Source of the DNA: an uncultured Anaerolineae bacterium
Lineage (GTDB): Bacteria; Chloroflexota; Anaerolineae; Anaerolineales; Villigracilaceae
DNA: 64,000 bases
Direction of reading: 5' to 3'
Assembly (NCBI GenBank): GCA_903875215.1
Contig: CAIQVH010000020.1
Location: 42,948-106,947, forward strand
The notes under the pieces: model-generated
Told to the model about the DNA's origin: nothing
What the model saw: only the letters and a program-made list of their open reading frames with translations
Database searches by the model: none
Shown here: positions 6,555 through 14,788 of the stretch, piece by piece
Numbering within the stretch: position 1 is the stretch's first letter
Layout of the letters: the number at the start of each line of letters is the position of its first letter
Made by a program: the position numbers and the translations under genes

Positions 6555-9284
6555 ATGTTGAAGAAATCGCTCGTCATAAATGGGGTTAACAAATCACTGA
6601 TTATTGACCCCGAAGCCAGCCTGGCTGATGTATTGCGCAAGCAACTGCTCCTGACCGGCACGAAAGTTTCGTGCAATGATGGACATTGTGGCGCCTGCTC
6701 GGTCGTCGTGGATGGCAAACTCACCCTGGCCTGTGTGACCAAGATGAGCAAGGTTGCGGATGGCGCGGCCGTCATCACCGTGGAAGGCATCGGCACCCCG
6801 GAAAAGATGCACCCAATCCAGGTGGCCTTTGCCGTCTATGGAGCTGCACAGTGCGGTTTCTGCACCCCCGGCATGGTTGTTTCGGCCTATGCCCTGTTGA
6901 CCAGTAACCCCAATCCAACCCGTGAACAGGTTCGCGACTGGCTGACCAAGCACCACAACGCCTGCCGCTGCACCGGTTACAAACCGATCGTGGATGGCAT
7001 CATGGAAGCCGGTAAAGTCATGCGCGGCGAGATGAAGCTCGAGGATTTGGAATACAAACTCCCCGCCGATGGCAAAATCTGGGGCGGCAAATATCCGCGC
7101 CCAACCGCGACTGCCAAAGTCACCGGCACGCTCGATTTCGGTCAGGATCTGGGCCTGAAAATGCCCGCCGACACCCTGCAGCTGGCACTGGTGCAGGCCA
7201 AGGTTTCGCACGCCAATATTCTCTCGATTGACACATCCGAAGCCGAGAAAATGCCCGGCGTCTTCAAAGTCGTCACTCACAAGGATGTCAAAGGCAAGAA
7301 TCGCATCACTGGTCTGATCACCTTCCCGACCAACAAGGGAGATGGCTGGGATCGCCCGATTCTGTGCGACACCAAGGTCTTCCAGTATGGCGACGCGATT
7401 GCCATTGTCTGCGCTGATACCATTGAGCAGGCCAAAGCCGCCGCTGAAAAAGTCAAAGTGGAATTGGAAGAACTGCCCGCCTATATGAGCGCCCCGGCTG
7501 CCATGGCCGACGACGCCATCGAAATCCACCCCGGCACCCCCAACGTTTATTTCGAACAGAAAATCGCCAAGGGTCCCGACACCAAAGACATCATGGAATC
7601 GGCGCCCTATGTCGTCAGCGACAGTTTCTACCTCCAGCGCCAGCCCCATCTGACGATTGAATCGGACATGGGCTTTGCCTATTACGATGAACAGGGCCGC
7701 CTGACCATTCACTCCAAATCGATCGGCCTGTACCTGCACCTGTACATGATTGCCCCAGGCCTGGGCGTTGAACCCGATAAACTGCGCCTGGTGCAGAACC
7801 CGGCCGGCGGCACCTTCGGCTACAAGTTCAGCCCGACCATGGAAGCCCTGCTCGGCGCGGCCTGCATCGCCACCGGACACCCGGTTTACCTGGAATACGA
7901 TTATCAGCAGTACATGCAGTACACCGGCAAACGCTCGCCGTTCTGGCTGGATATCAAGATGGCCGCCGACAAAGATGGCAAGATCATCGCCATGGAACAC
8001 GATTACATCGTCGATCACGGCCCCTACTCCGAATTTGGCGATCTTCTGACCCTGCGCGGCGCGCAGTACATCGGCGCGGGCTACAACATCCCCAGCATTC
8101 GGGGCCGCGGCCGCACTGTCGCCACCAACCATGTTTGGGGCTCGGCCTTCCGTGCTTATGGTTCCCCGCAGTCCTTCCTGGCTTCTGAAAGCCTGGTGGA
8201 TGAACTTGCTGAGAAAATGGGCATGGATCCGCTCGAATTCCGCTATATCAACGCTTATCGCCCCGGTTCCACCACCCCCACCGGACAGGATCCCGAAGTT
8301 TATTCCCTGCCCGAAATGCTGGAAAAACTGCGCCCGATCTACAAGGAAGCCAAAGAAAAAGCCGCCCGTGAATCGACTCCCGAAAACAAGAAGGGTGTCG
8401 GCGTCACGATCGGTATCTACGGCTGCGGTCTGGACGGTGTGGACGGCGCTGAAGCTGACGTTGAATTGACCAAAGACGGCGTGACCGTTTACAACACCTG
8501 GCAGGATCACGGCCAGGGCGCGGATATGGGTACCTTGGGCACCGCCCACGAAGCCCTGCGCCCGCTCGGCATCGCCCCCAGCCAGATCAAACTGGTGATG
8601 AACGATACCGGCCTGGTCCCCAACAGCGGTCCCTCGGGCGGCAGTCGCAGCCAGGTTGTGACCGGCAATGCCATCAAGAACGGCTGCGAACAACTGATCG
8701 CCGCCATGACCAAACCGGATGGCAGCTTCCGCACTTACGATGAAATGGTCGCCGCTGGCGCCCAACTGCGCTACACCGGCAAATGGGCTGCTTCGATGAA
8801 CTCCAACTGCGATGCGAACGGTCAGGGTAACCCCTTTGCCGTCTACATGTACGGCGCCTTCCTGGCCGAAGTCAACGTCAACACCAAGAGCGGCAAGACT
8901 ACGGTCGAAGGCATGACGGTCATGGCCGACATCGGCAAGATTAACAACAAGCTGGTTGTTGATGGTCAAATTTACGGTGGTGTGGCCCAGGGTATCGGCC
9001 TGGCGCTCTCCGAGGACTTCGAGGACATCGACAAGCACAGCACCATGCTGGGCGCCGGTATCCCGTATGCCAAGGATATCCCCGACAAGTTCGACATCCA
9101 CTACTTTGAGAATGCCCGCGAACACGGCCCGTTTGGCGCTGCTGGCGTCGGCGAACTGCCGCTGACCTCGCCGCATGTGGCGGTGATTAACGCCATCTAC
9201 AACGCGACCGGTGTGCGCATCCGCCATCTGCCCGCCCGCCCCGACAAGGTGTTGGCTGGCCTGAAGGCCCTGCAGCCCGCGTAA
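6555..9284 (+). CDS. Molybdenum aldehyde oxidoreductase, single-chain (Desulfovibrio Mop type)
   Basis: A 909-residue xanthine-oxidase-family enzyme that oxidises aldehydes to carboxylic acids at a molybdopterin cytosine dinucleotide site. Residues 1-75 are a plant-type [2Fe-2S] domain (CNDGHCGACSVVVDGK). Residues about 80-160 are the second [2Fe-2S] domain (QCGFCTPGMVVSAYALL, ACRCTGY). The rest is the two-part Mo-binding domain with GGTFGYKFSP, YTGKRSPFW, WGSAFRAYGSPQ and, near the C-terminus, GAAGVGELPLTSPH with the catalytic glutamate. There is no FAD domain. Length and order match D. gigas Mop (about 907 residues), which passes electrons to flavodoxin or ferredoxin. CGGAGG is 6 bp before the ATG. 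A terminator follows at 9296, so it is its own transcription unit ahead of its accessory genes. Confidence 0.93.
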   Translation: MLKKSLVINGVNKSLIIDPEASLADVLRKQLLLTGTKVSCNDGHCGACSVVVDGKLTLACVTKMSKVADGAAVITVEGIGTPEKMHPIQVAFAVYGAAQCGFCTPGMVVSAYALLTSNPNPTREQVRDWLTKHHNACRCTGYKPIVDGIMEAGKVMRGEMKLEDLEYKLPADGKIWGGKYPRPTATAKVTGTLDFGQDLGLKMPADTLQLALVQAKVSHANILSIDTSEAEKMPGVFKVVTHKDVKGKNRITGLITFPTNKGDGWDRPILCDTKVFQYGDAIAIVCADTIEQAKAAAEKVKVELEELPAYMSAPAAMADDAIEIHPGTPNVYFEQKIAKGPDTKDIMESAPYVVSDSFYLQRQPHLTIESDMGFAYYDEQGRLTIHSKSIGLYLHLYMIAPGLGVEPDKLRLVQNPAGGTFGYKFSPTMEALLGAACIATGHPVYLEYDYQQYMQYTGKRSPFWLDIKMAADKDGKIIAMEHDYIVDHGPYSEFGDLLTLRGAQYIGAGYNIPSIRGRGRTVATNHVWGSAFRAYGSPQSFLASESLVDELAEKMGMDPLEFRYINAYRPGSTTPTGQDPEVYSLPEMLEKLRPIYKEAKEKAARESTPENKKGVGVTIGIYGCGLDGVDGAEADVELTKDGVTVYNTWQDHGQGADMGTLGTAHEALRPLGIAPSQIKLVMNDTGLVPNSGPSGGSRSQVVTGNAIKNGCEQLIAAMTKPDGSFRTYDEMVAAGAQLRYTGKWAASMNSNCDANGQGNPFAVYMYGAFLAEVNVNTKSGKTTVEGMTVMADIGKINNKLVVDGQIYGGVAQGIGLALSEDFEDIDKHSTMLGAGIPYAKDIPDKFDIHYFENAREHGPFGAAGVGELPLTSPHVAVINAIYNATGVRIRHLPARPDKVLAGLKALQPA

Positions 9285-9295
9285 CCTTTTCTACC

Positions 9296-9330
9296 AAGGG
9301 GAGCGTTCGTCAAGGGCGCTCCCCTTTTTT
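9296..9330 (+). terminator. Rho-independent terminator after the aldehyde oxidoreductase
   Basis: A perfect 10-bp stem, AAGGGGAGCG pairing with CGCTCCCCTT across an 11-nt loop, runs into six T residues, 12 bp after the stop codon at 9284. Confidence 0.88.
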
Positions 9331-9363
9331 ATCCACTTGTACGCTTGAAGTCAGACCTTTTTT

Positions 9364-9451
9364 GTACACGGATTACGCGGATAACACGGAATCTCACGGA
9401 TTTTTTAAGAATAATCCGCGTAAATCCGTTCAATTCGTGAAATCCGTGTAC
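9364..9451. repeat. Intergenic hairpin repeat, 'acacggat' type, copy 1
   Basis: A long imperfect inverted repeat begins GTACACGGATTACGCGGATA and ends with the near-complement ...GTGAAATCCGTGTAC around an AT-rich loop. The arms are built from an 'acggat' unit with roughly 10-bp periodicity. It fills most of the 177-bp gap between the terminator and the gene at 9508. A second copy is at 14657-14751. Confidence 0.75.
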
Positions 9452-9507
9452 GATTTTAGGTTTTGAAATCATACGCACATTGACCGACTTTGATGGATAA
9501 TTAATCC

Positions 9508-11871
9508 ATGGATCAAAAACAACTGCGCGAACAGGAAAATCGTTGTATCCAGGAACAGGCTCCAGCCTGCACTGCCGCTTGCCCGGCGCATGTGGATGTG
9601 CGTGGACTGGCAGCGGAAATCGCCAAAGGGGATTTCGCCGCCGCGTATAATTTGTACCGCAAGGCGGTGCCGTTCCCGGGGATTATCAGCCGGATCTGTC
9701 CACAGCCGTGCCAGAGCACTTGCTTACGGAAGGATTTAGGCGGCTCGATCGAAATCGCCGCGCTGGAACGGGCCGCGCTAGAATTTGGTTCCGCGGAGGC
9801 GGAAGCCATCAAGGCGCTGCCTAAAAAATCGAAAACGGTGGCCGTTATCGGCGCGGGCATTAGCGGATTAACCGTCGCGCACGATTTGGCGCGCAAAGGC
9901 TGGGGCGTGGTAATCTACGAGGCCAGCGACCGGCTAGGCGGCGGATTGTGGCAGAGTCCGCCTGATTTGCTGCCGCGCGATGTTCTTGTCAACGACCTGA
10001 AGGTGATCGAGACATTGGCTATCGAAGTCCGCCTGAATTCAAGTGTGGGACACACTGGCGGCAACGGGCACAGCACCTTCCTGGCGCGGCTGTGCGAAGA
10101 ATATGATGCCGTCTTTCTCGGGATTGGCGCTCATTCCACGGACATACCCGATCTACAGCTGAATGCCAACGGCCAGGTGCAGGTCGATCCGCTCACCTTT
10201 CAAACCAGCCTCGAAAAAGTCTTTGCCGGAGGCGATGTATTAAGAGTATCCGTTCAGGCTCCCGAGCGGGAAATCAGGCGTTCAGCGGTTTTATCCATTT
10301 CGGATGGACGCCGCGCCGCCACTTCGATCGACCGCTTCCTGCAAAAAGTCTCGCTGACGGCCTCGCGCAGCAACGAAGGATCCTACGAAACCCGTCTGTA
10401 CACCAACACGAGCGAAATCCAGCCGCAAACAGCGCTGCTTGAAACCGACCTTTCCACGCGCTATGCTCGCGAAGTGGCCGAAACCGAGGCGGCGCGCTGT
10501 ATCCAGTGCGAGTGCCTGGAGTGTGTCAAAAACTGTGAATATCTCAGCCATTACAAGGGCTATCCCAAGAAATACATCCGTGAGGCATACAACAATCTTT
10601 CGATTGTGATGGGCACGCGCCATTCGAATCAGTTTATCAATTCCTGCGCGCTGTGCGGATTGTGCGCCGAAATCTGTCCGACGGATGTGGATATGGGCGC
10701 GGTCTGCCACGAAGCGCGTGTGACGATGGTGGAGCAGAAGCGCATGCCCGCCTCGGCGCATGATTTCGCGCTGCGGGATATGGCTTTTTCCAACGGAGAG
10801 AAGTTTGCGCTGGCCAGGAACGCCCCCGTCACCGGTGTGTCGGAATACGTGTTTTTCCCCGGCTGCCAATTGAGCGGTTCGTCGCCAGAGCATGTCGAAA
10901 AAGCCTACGCTTTCCTGCGCGAGAATCTCCCCAACGTGGGGCTGATGCTGCGCTGCTGCGGCGCTCCCGCCGATTGGGCCGGTCGCCAGGAAGTTTTTGC
11001 CAATTCACAGGCGGAATTCCGCGCGGAGTATGAGAAACTGGGCAAGCCGAAGGTGGTGCTGGCCTGTTCGAGCTGCTATCAGGTGTTCCAGAAACACTAC
11101 CCGGATGTGGAGATTGTCTCGCTCTGGGAGTTGTATGACCAACATGGCCTGGGGCAGGCTTCAGGGCGGGTTTTTCCAGATAAAATAACGGTACATGACC
11201 CGTGCTCGACTCGCTACGAAAACGGAATCCAGGATTCAGTGCGGAACATCCTAAAAAAATTGGGCTGTGAAGTGGAAGAATTGGTCAACAGTCGCGAAAA
11301 AACCGAGTGCTGTTCGTATGGCGGCGTGATGTGGCTGGCGAATAAACCGGTGGCTGAAAAAATGGTGCAGCGCCGCATTAACGAAAGCCCGCTCGATTAT
11401 GTGACGTACTGCGCCATGTGCCGCGACTTTTTTGCGCGGCGCGGCAAACGCACGCTGCACCTGCTGGATTTGATGTACGGTGTTTCGACAGGCTCAACAC
11501 AGGCTCCCCCTGTCGGCTTTTCTCAGCGCCACGAGAACCGCGCGCGGTTGAAAGAAAAACTTTTGCGAGAATTATGGAGTGAAACCATGCCCGAAGGCGC
11601 CGCTTTTGAGTCGATCCGATTGATTTTGCCTGATGACGTGCAAAAAATGGTTGAAGACCGCCTGATTCTGGTCGAAGACATTCAAAAAGTGCTTGAATAT
11701 GCCGAACGCACCGGCAAGCGCATGTTCAACGCCGCCAGCGGGCATTACCTGGCCTACTACAAGCCCACCAGCGTCACCTATTGGGTCGAGTACACGCCGA
11801 TGGATGGCGCGTTTTTGGTGCACCGCGCCTACAGTCACCGCATGGAAATCGGCATGGGAGCGCAAAAATGA
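9508..11871 (+). CDS. FAD/NAD(P) oxidoreductase fused to dicluster Fe-S and CCG domains
   Basis: A 787-residue multidomain redox protein, probably cytoplasmic. Residues about 10-95 form a GltD-like Fe-S region (CTAACPAHVDVRG, CPQPCQSTC). About 108-270 is an FAD/NAD-binding part with AVIGAGISGLTVAHDLARKG and FAGGDVL. Near 330 and 380 are CIQCECLECVKNCEY and CALCGLCAEICPTDVDMG, a dicluster ferredoxin. CCG heterodisulfide-reductase D-like repeats follow (FFPGCQLSG, LRCCGAPADWAG, DPCSTRYENG, CCSYGGVM). The last 110 residues are a separate small domain. From memory this is the DVU_1558-type partner of the Mo aldehyde oxidoreductase, plausibly its electron acceptor. Its stop overlaps the next start (ATGA). 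An inverted repeat at 11486-11515 encodes the linker before the last domain. Confidence 0.82.
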   Translation: MDQKQLREQENRCIQEQAPACTAACPAHVDVRGLAAEIAKGDFAAAYNLYRKAVPFPGIISRICPQPCQSTCLRKDLGGSIEIAALERAALEFGSAEAEAIKALPKKSKTVAVIGAGISGLTVAHDLARKGWGVVIYEASDRLGGGLWQSPPDLLPRDVLVNDLKVIETLAIEVRLNSSVGHTGGNGHSTFLARLCEEYDAVFLGIGAHSTDIPDLQLNANGQVQVDPLTFQTSLEKVFAGGDVLRVSVQAPEREIRRSAVLSISDGRRAATSIDRFLQKVSLTASRSNEGSYETRLYTNTSEIQPQTALLETDLSTRYAREVAETEAARCIQCECLECVKNCEYLSHYKGYPKKYIREAYNNLSIVMGTRHSNQFINSCALCGLCAEICPTDVDMGAVCHEARVTMVEQKRMPASAHDFALRDMAFSNGEKFALARNAPVTGVSEYVFFPGCQLSGSSPEHVEKAYAFLRENLPNVGLMLRCCGAPADWAGRQEVFANSQAEFRAEYEKLGKPKVVLACSSCYQVFQKHYPDVEIVSLWELYDQHGLGQASGRVFPDKITVHDPCSTRYENGIQDSVRNILKKLGCEVEELVNSREKTECCSYGGVMWLANKPVAEKMVQRRINESPLDYVTYCAMCRDFFARRGKRTLHLLDLMYGVSTGSTQAPPVGFSQRHENRARLKEKLLRELWSETMPEGAAFESIRLILPDDVQKMVEDRLILVEDIQKVLEYAERTGKRMFNAASGHYLAYYKPTSVTYWVEYTPMDGAFLVHRAYSHRMEIGMGAQK
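11486..11515. repeat. Inverted repeat inside a coding sequence
   Basis: CGACAGG (11486-11492) and CCTGTCG (11509-11515) form a perfect 7-bp inverted repeat preceded by 'tttcgacaggctcaacac', a sequence often seen in dispersed palindromic elements. It lies in frame and encodes a low-complexity linker, STGSTQAPPVGF, between the CCG part and the C-terminal domain of the 787-residue protein. A small repeat insertion tolerated at a domain boundary would explain this. Confidence 0.45.
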
Positions 11872-12080
11872 GCCAATACGTTGATCTTTCCGCTTATCAG
11901 GGCTGGGCTTGCGCCGATTGTGGCCAGCCGCTCGTGCCCGGCAGTGTGGATGTTTCCTACCTGGGCAACTCCTTCCCGGTGGAACTGCTCAAATGTCCCG
12001 GCTGCGGCCTGGTTTTCGTTCCCGAAGAGCTGGCGCTCGGCAAAATGGTCGAAGTGGAAAAGGCCCTGGAGGATAAGTAG
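11868..12080 (+). CDS. Small zinc-ribbon-like redox protein (DVU_1557-type)
   Basis: A 70-residue protein with two CxxC knuckles, CADCGQPL near residue 13 and CPGCGLVFVPEE near residue 41. These could bind zinc, iron, or an Fe-S centre. Its start overlaps the previous stop (ATGA at 11868) and its stop overlaps the next start (taGTG), so it is translated within a tightly coupled run. Its size, cysteines and position match what I recall as the 'DVU_1557 family redox protein' in Desulfovibrio aldehyde oxidoreductase clusters. The biochemical role is unknown; electron transfer or metal delivery to the oxidoreductase is an inference. Confidence 0.75.
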   Translation: MSQYVDLSAYQGWACADCGQPLVPGSVDVSYLGNSFPVELLKCPGCGLVFVPEELALGKMVEVEKALEDK

Positions 12081-12754
12081 TGGCGGTTCCGCTGTACGAG
12101 CATCCGGTTTGGGAAAGCCTGCCGGATCAAGTCATGCGTCCCGGCGGCCTGATTCTCACGGAACGGGCTTTTTCATTCGCTGAATTGGCTTCCGGCTCCC
12201 GGGTGCTGGATTTGGGCTGCGGGCTGGGTGCCACACTGCGGCATCTCTCCGCGGATTACGGGCTGGCCGCTTTCGGGGTGGACGTTTCATCCCCGTTGCT
12301 GGGGCGGGCTGACCGCGATGATAAGGTGGCGTTCGTCCAGGCGCGGAGCGAGCAATTGCCGCTGGCAAGTGAAAGCATAGGTGCGGTCATTTCGGAGTGT
12401 ACGCTCTCGTTGTTTGAGATGGAGTCGGCGCTGCGGGAAGTTGTTCGGGTGTTGAAACCGGGCGGCTGGTTCATCGTCAGTGATTTATACGTCCGCAATG
12501 TGGATGGAATCGCGGCGCTGCGGCAACTCCCGGCGGGGACGAGCATCGGCGCGGCGATGGCACAGGAAGAAATCGAGGCCAAAATTGCGGCCTGCGGGCT
12601 GGACATCGTGACCTGGCAGGATTGCTCGGAGCATTTGAAGGCTTTCCCGTTTTGTAGGCTGTCCACGGCGGCGGAGGTCAATCCGTTTGACCTGGTCATC
12701 GCGGCGGGGAAGGCGAAGTTGGGTTATTACGTGATGGTGGCGAGAAAATCTTAA
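12080..12754 (+). CDS. Class I SAM-dependent methyltransferase (DVU_1556/TrsM-type)
   Basis: A 224-residue Rossmann-fold methyltransferase with motif I VLDLGCGLGATLRHL, motif II FGVDVSSPLLGRA, and motif IV region IGAVISECTLSLFEM followed by VLKPGGWFIVSDLY. It starts with GTG at 12080 inside the previous stop codon. The unusual SECTL in motif IV, with an acidic residue and cysteine near the methyl site, is worth noting. From memory it corresponds to the methyltransferase that accompanies the radical SAM protein TrsS in DVU_155x clusters; the substrate is not known. The stop codon lies at the edge of a hairpin repeat (12752-12833). Confidence 0.78.
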   Translation: MAVPLYEHPVWESLPDQVMRPGGLILTERAFSFAELASGSRVLDLGCGLGATLRHLSADYGLAAFGVDVSSPLLGRADRDDKVAFVQARSEQLPLASESIGAVISECTLSLFEMESALREVVRVLKPGGWFIVSDLYVRNVDGIAALRQLPAGTSIGAAMAQEEIEAKIAACGLDIVTWQDCSEHLKAFPFCRLSTAAEVNPFDLVIAAGKAKLGYYVMVARKS

Positions 12755-12833
12755 ACACGAAGGACACGAAGTACACAAAGGGAAAATAAATATAACCGGT
12801 TTTCCTTCGTGACCTTGGTGCCCTTTGTGTTTA
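12752..12833. repeat. Intergenic hairpin repeat, 'acacgaagg' type
   Basis: The left arm, TAAACACGAAGGACACGAAG and onward, is complementary with a few mismatches to the right arm ending CCCTTTGTGTTTA, around an AT-rich centre with ACCGGT. The arm is built from 10-bp units (ACACGAAGG, ACACGAAGT, ACACAAAGG). It fills the gap between two otherwise tightly linked genes and overlaps the upstream stop codon. Such elements are common between genes in Chloroflexota and other environmental bacteria. Confidence 0.7.
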
Positions 12834-12846
12834 GAAAGGTTTTTTT

Positions 12847-13296
12847 ATGGATAACGAACTCGAACAATTAATGGTGTTACGCCGCCAGGGATTTTATTGC
12901 AGCCAGATCCTGATGCTGCAAGGCCTGGAACAGATGGGCAAAAGCAACCCGGAGCTGATTCGCGCGATGCATGGGCTGGCGGGCGGGTTGGGTTTTTCAG
13001 GCGAGTTGTGCGGCGCGCTGACGGGCGGCGCATCCCTGTTGGGGCTGTATGCTGGAAAAGGCGAAGCCGATCAGCCCGAAGACCCGCGTCTCGATTTCAT
13101 GATCATGGATCTGGTCAAATGGTTCAAGACGGAATATGCTGAACAGTTTGGCGGTATTCGCTGCGAGGAAATTTTGGCCGGAAACAGCCAGAACCAGGTC
13201 ACACGCTGTCCAATCCTGGTGACGGGCGTGCTCCAGAAGGTCAAGGAATTATTAGTGGAAAACGGCTATGACCTTTCGGGGCTGGAAAATGAGTGA
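12847..13296 (+). CDS. C_GCAxxG_C_C family protein (DVU_1555-type)
   Basis: A 149-residue protein with the C-GCAxxG-C-C pattern: Cys18 in YCSQILML, the central LCGALTGGASLLGLY, then RCEEILAG and TRCPILV. In better-studied relatives this pattern is thought to hold a redox-active or metal-binding cysteine set; here the GCA variant reads CGALTGG. The Shine-Dalgarno AAAGG precedes the ATG. It ends 8 bp inside the next gene, so the pair is translationally coupled. Position and family match the DVU_155x order. Function is unknown; disulfide or metal handling during maturation of the Mo enzyme is plausible. Confidence 0.75.
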   Translation: MDNELEQLMVLRRQGFYCSQILMLQGLEQMGKSNPELIRAMHGLAGGLGFSGELCGALTGGASLLGLYAGKGEADQPEDPRLDFMIMDLVKWFKTEYAEQFGGIRCEEILAGNSQNQVTRCPILVTGVLQKVKELLVENGYDLSGLENE

Positions 13297-14650
13297 AACT
13301 TTATCAATAACAGAAAGTGTCTGCCCTGAGTGTTTGAATCGCATCCCTGCTGCGCGGGTGCAATATGGCGAGGATATCTATCTCGAAAAGGAATGCCCCG
13401 CACACGGGCAGTTCAAAACCATCATCTGGCGCGGAAGCCCGGCTTTTAGCGGCTGGGTGCGGCCAAAAACCCCTTCTTTCCCTAAAAATCCGTTCACTGA
13501 AGTGCGGCAGGGCTGTCCGTTTGACTGCGGATTGTGCCCCGAGCATGAGCAGCAATCCTGTTGCGTGCTGCTCGAAGTGACCCAGCGCTGCGATTTGCAT
13601 TGCCCGGTCTGCTTTGCGGATGCGGCTCATTGTCCTCCTCCTGACCTGACGCACGTTGAAATCCGTGCCTGGTACCAGCGTTTGCTGGAGGCGGGCGGAC
13701 CCTTCAACATCCAGCTTTCGGGCGGCGAACCGTGCGTCCGTGACGATTTGGCGGAAATCATCCGCATTGGGCGTTCGTATGGCTTTACCTTCTTCCAGTT
13801 AAACACCAACGGCTTGCGGATTGCCCGCGATTTGGCCTATCTTTCCGAACTCAAGGAAGCCGGGCTTTCGACGGTGTTCCTGCAATTTGACGGCACGCGC
13901 GATGAGATTTTTCGCACCATCCGTGGGCGGGAACTGCTCGAAAAGAAAATGGCAGTCATCGAAAACTGCGCCCGGCTTGACATCGGCGTGGTGCTGGTGC
14001 CGACGTTGGTGCCGGGCGTCAACACCGACAATATTGGCGATATTCTGAAACTGGCGCTGGCTCACATGCCGACGGTGCGCGGTGTGCACTTCCAGCCGGT
14101 TAGCTATTTTGGCCGCTACCCGGAGACTCCCACCGATGAAATGCGGATCACCATCCCGGAAGTGATTTGCGCCATTGCAACCCAGACCGGCGGCCTGATT
14201 CCCGCTTCGACGCTGTGTCCGCCCGGTGGGGAGAATGCGCTGTGCTCCTTCCACGGAAACTACGTGCTGATGCCGGATGGCGCGCTCAAGCCGCTCACCC
14301 GCCACAAAGGTGAATCCTGCTGCCAGCCGGTTCCGGCAGCGGAGGGCGCCCTCCGCTCGCGGGAGTTCGTCGCGGAGCATTGGTCAACGCCAGCGACGAG
14401 CCTTTCCGTACTCAGTGGGCCGAGCTTTGGCGAGTGGGATGTCTTTCTCGAACGCAAGCGCACCCACACCTTTTGCGTCTCCGGGATGGCCTTTCAGGAC
14501 GCCTGGACCCTCGACCTTGAGCGCCTGCGTGACTGCTACATCCACACCGCCAGCCCGGATGGGCGGCTGGTGCCGTTCTGCGCGTACAACCTGACGAACC
14601 GGAACGGGAAGGCGCTTTACCGTCAAACGAATGTCGTTGCGAATGCGTAG
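13289..14650 (+). CDS. Radical SAM protein, TrsS-type (Tes-like architecture)
   Basis: A 453-residue radical SAM enzyme. Residues 1-80 form a zinc-ribbon-like head (VCPECLNRIPA, KECPAHGQFK). A linker GCPFDCGLCPEHEQQSCC follows, then the cluster motif CDLHCPVC (CxxxCxxC) with LEVTQR before it. NIQLSGGEPCVRDDL and FFQLNTNGLRIA are SAM-binding elements. The C-terminal part has extra cysteines (TLCPPGGENALCSF, ESCCQPV, FCVSGMAFQD). The head-linker-core pattern is that of archaeal tetraether synthase Tes relatives. In this context I recall the family as TrsS, sometimes a selenoprotein; here only cysteines are seen. The start at 13289 overlaps the upstream gene. It probably modifies a cofactor or partner of the aldehyde oxidoreductase, though this is unproven. 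Confidence 0.8.
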   Translation: MSETLSITESVCPECLNRIPAARVQYGEDIYLEKECPAHGQFKTIIWRGSPAFSGWVRPKTPSFPKNPFTEVRQGCPFDCGLCPEHEQQSCCVLLEVTQRCDLHCPVCFADAAHCPPPDLTHVEIRAWYQRLLEAGGPFNIQLSGGEPCVRDDLAEIIRIGRSYGFTFFQLNTNGLRIARDLAYLSELKEAGLSTVFLQFDGTRDEIFRTIRGRELLEKKMAVIENCARLDIGVVLVPTLVPGVNTDNIGDILKLALAHMPTVRGVHFQPVSYFGRYPETPTDEMRITIPEVICAIATQTGGLIPASTLCPPGGENALCSFHGNYVLMPDGALKPLTRHKGESCCQPVPAAEGALRSREFVAEHWSTPATSLSVLSGPSFGEWDVFLERKRTHTFCVSGMAFQDAWTLDLERLRDCYIHTASPDGRLVPFCAYNLTNRNGKALYRQTNVVANA

Positions 14651-14656
14651 GATTGG

Positions 14657-14751
14657 GGACACGGATTTGACGGATTACACGGAAAAACACGGATTTTTTA
14701 AGCTTTAATGCTCTATCCGTGTTCATCCGTAAATCCGTGTAATCCGTGTCC
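14657..14751. repeat. Intergenic hairpin repeat, 'acacggat' type, copy 2
   Basis: The left arm begins GGACACGGATTTGACGGATT; the right arm ends GTGTAATCCGTGTCC and pairs with it around the loop 'tttttaagctttaatgctct'. It has the same unit as the copy at 9364-9451. It occupies the 138-bp gap before the ligase gene and may act as a processing or attenuation hairpin within the operon. Confidence 0.75.
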
Positions 14752-14788
14752 AAAAATTCTTTGCCTGACAATATCCAAATCATCGACA

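Noticed and set aside
6594..9227. An 877-codon open frame on the minus strand
   Set aside because: It is exactly antisense to the aldehyde oxidoreductase, whose protein has full domain and motif support. The antisense product has no recognisable motif and arises from codon bias in GC-rich DNA.
13289..14650. Radical SAM gene as a true tetraether lipid synthase
   Set aside because: The layout matches Tes, but the position within the aldehyde-oxidoreductase cassette favours TrsS. I kept it only as a finding to check.
13289..14650. Selenocysteine (in-frame TGA) in the radical SAM gene
   Set aside because: The reading frame is uninterrupted and has cysteines throughout; no TGA or SECIS-like element is needed.
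9364..14751. Intergenic hairpins as insertion sequences or a CRISPR array
   Set aside because: No transposase frame, target duplication or regularly spaced spacers. The units are short and palindromic with no variable spacers.
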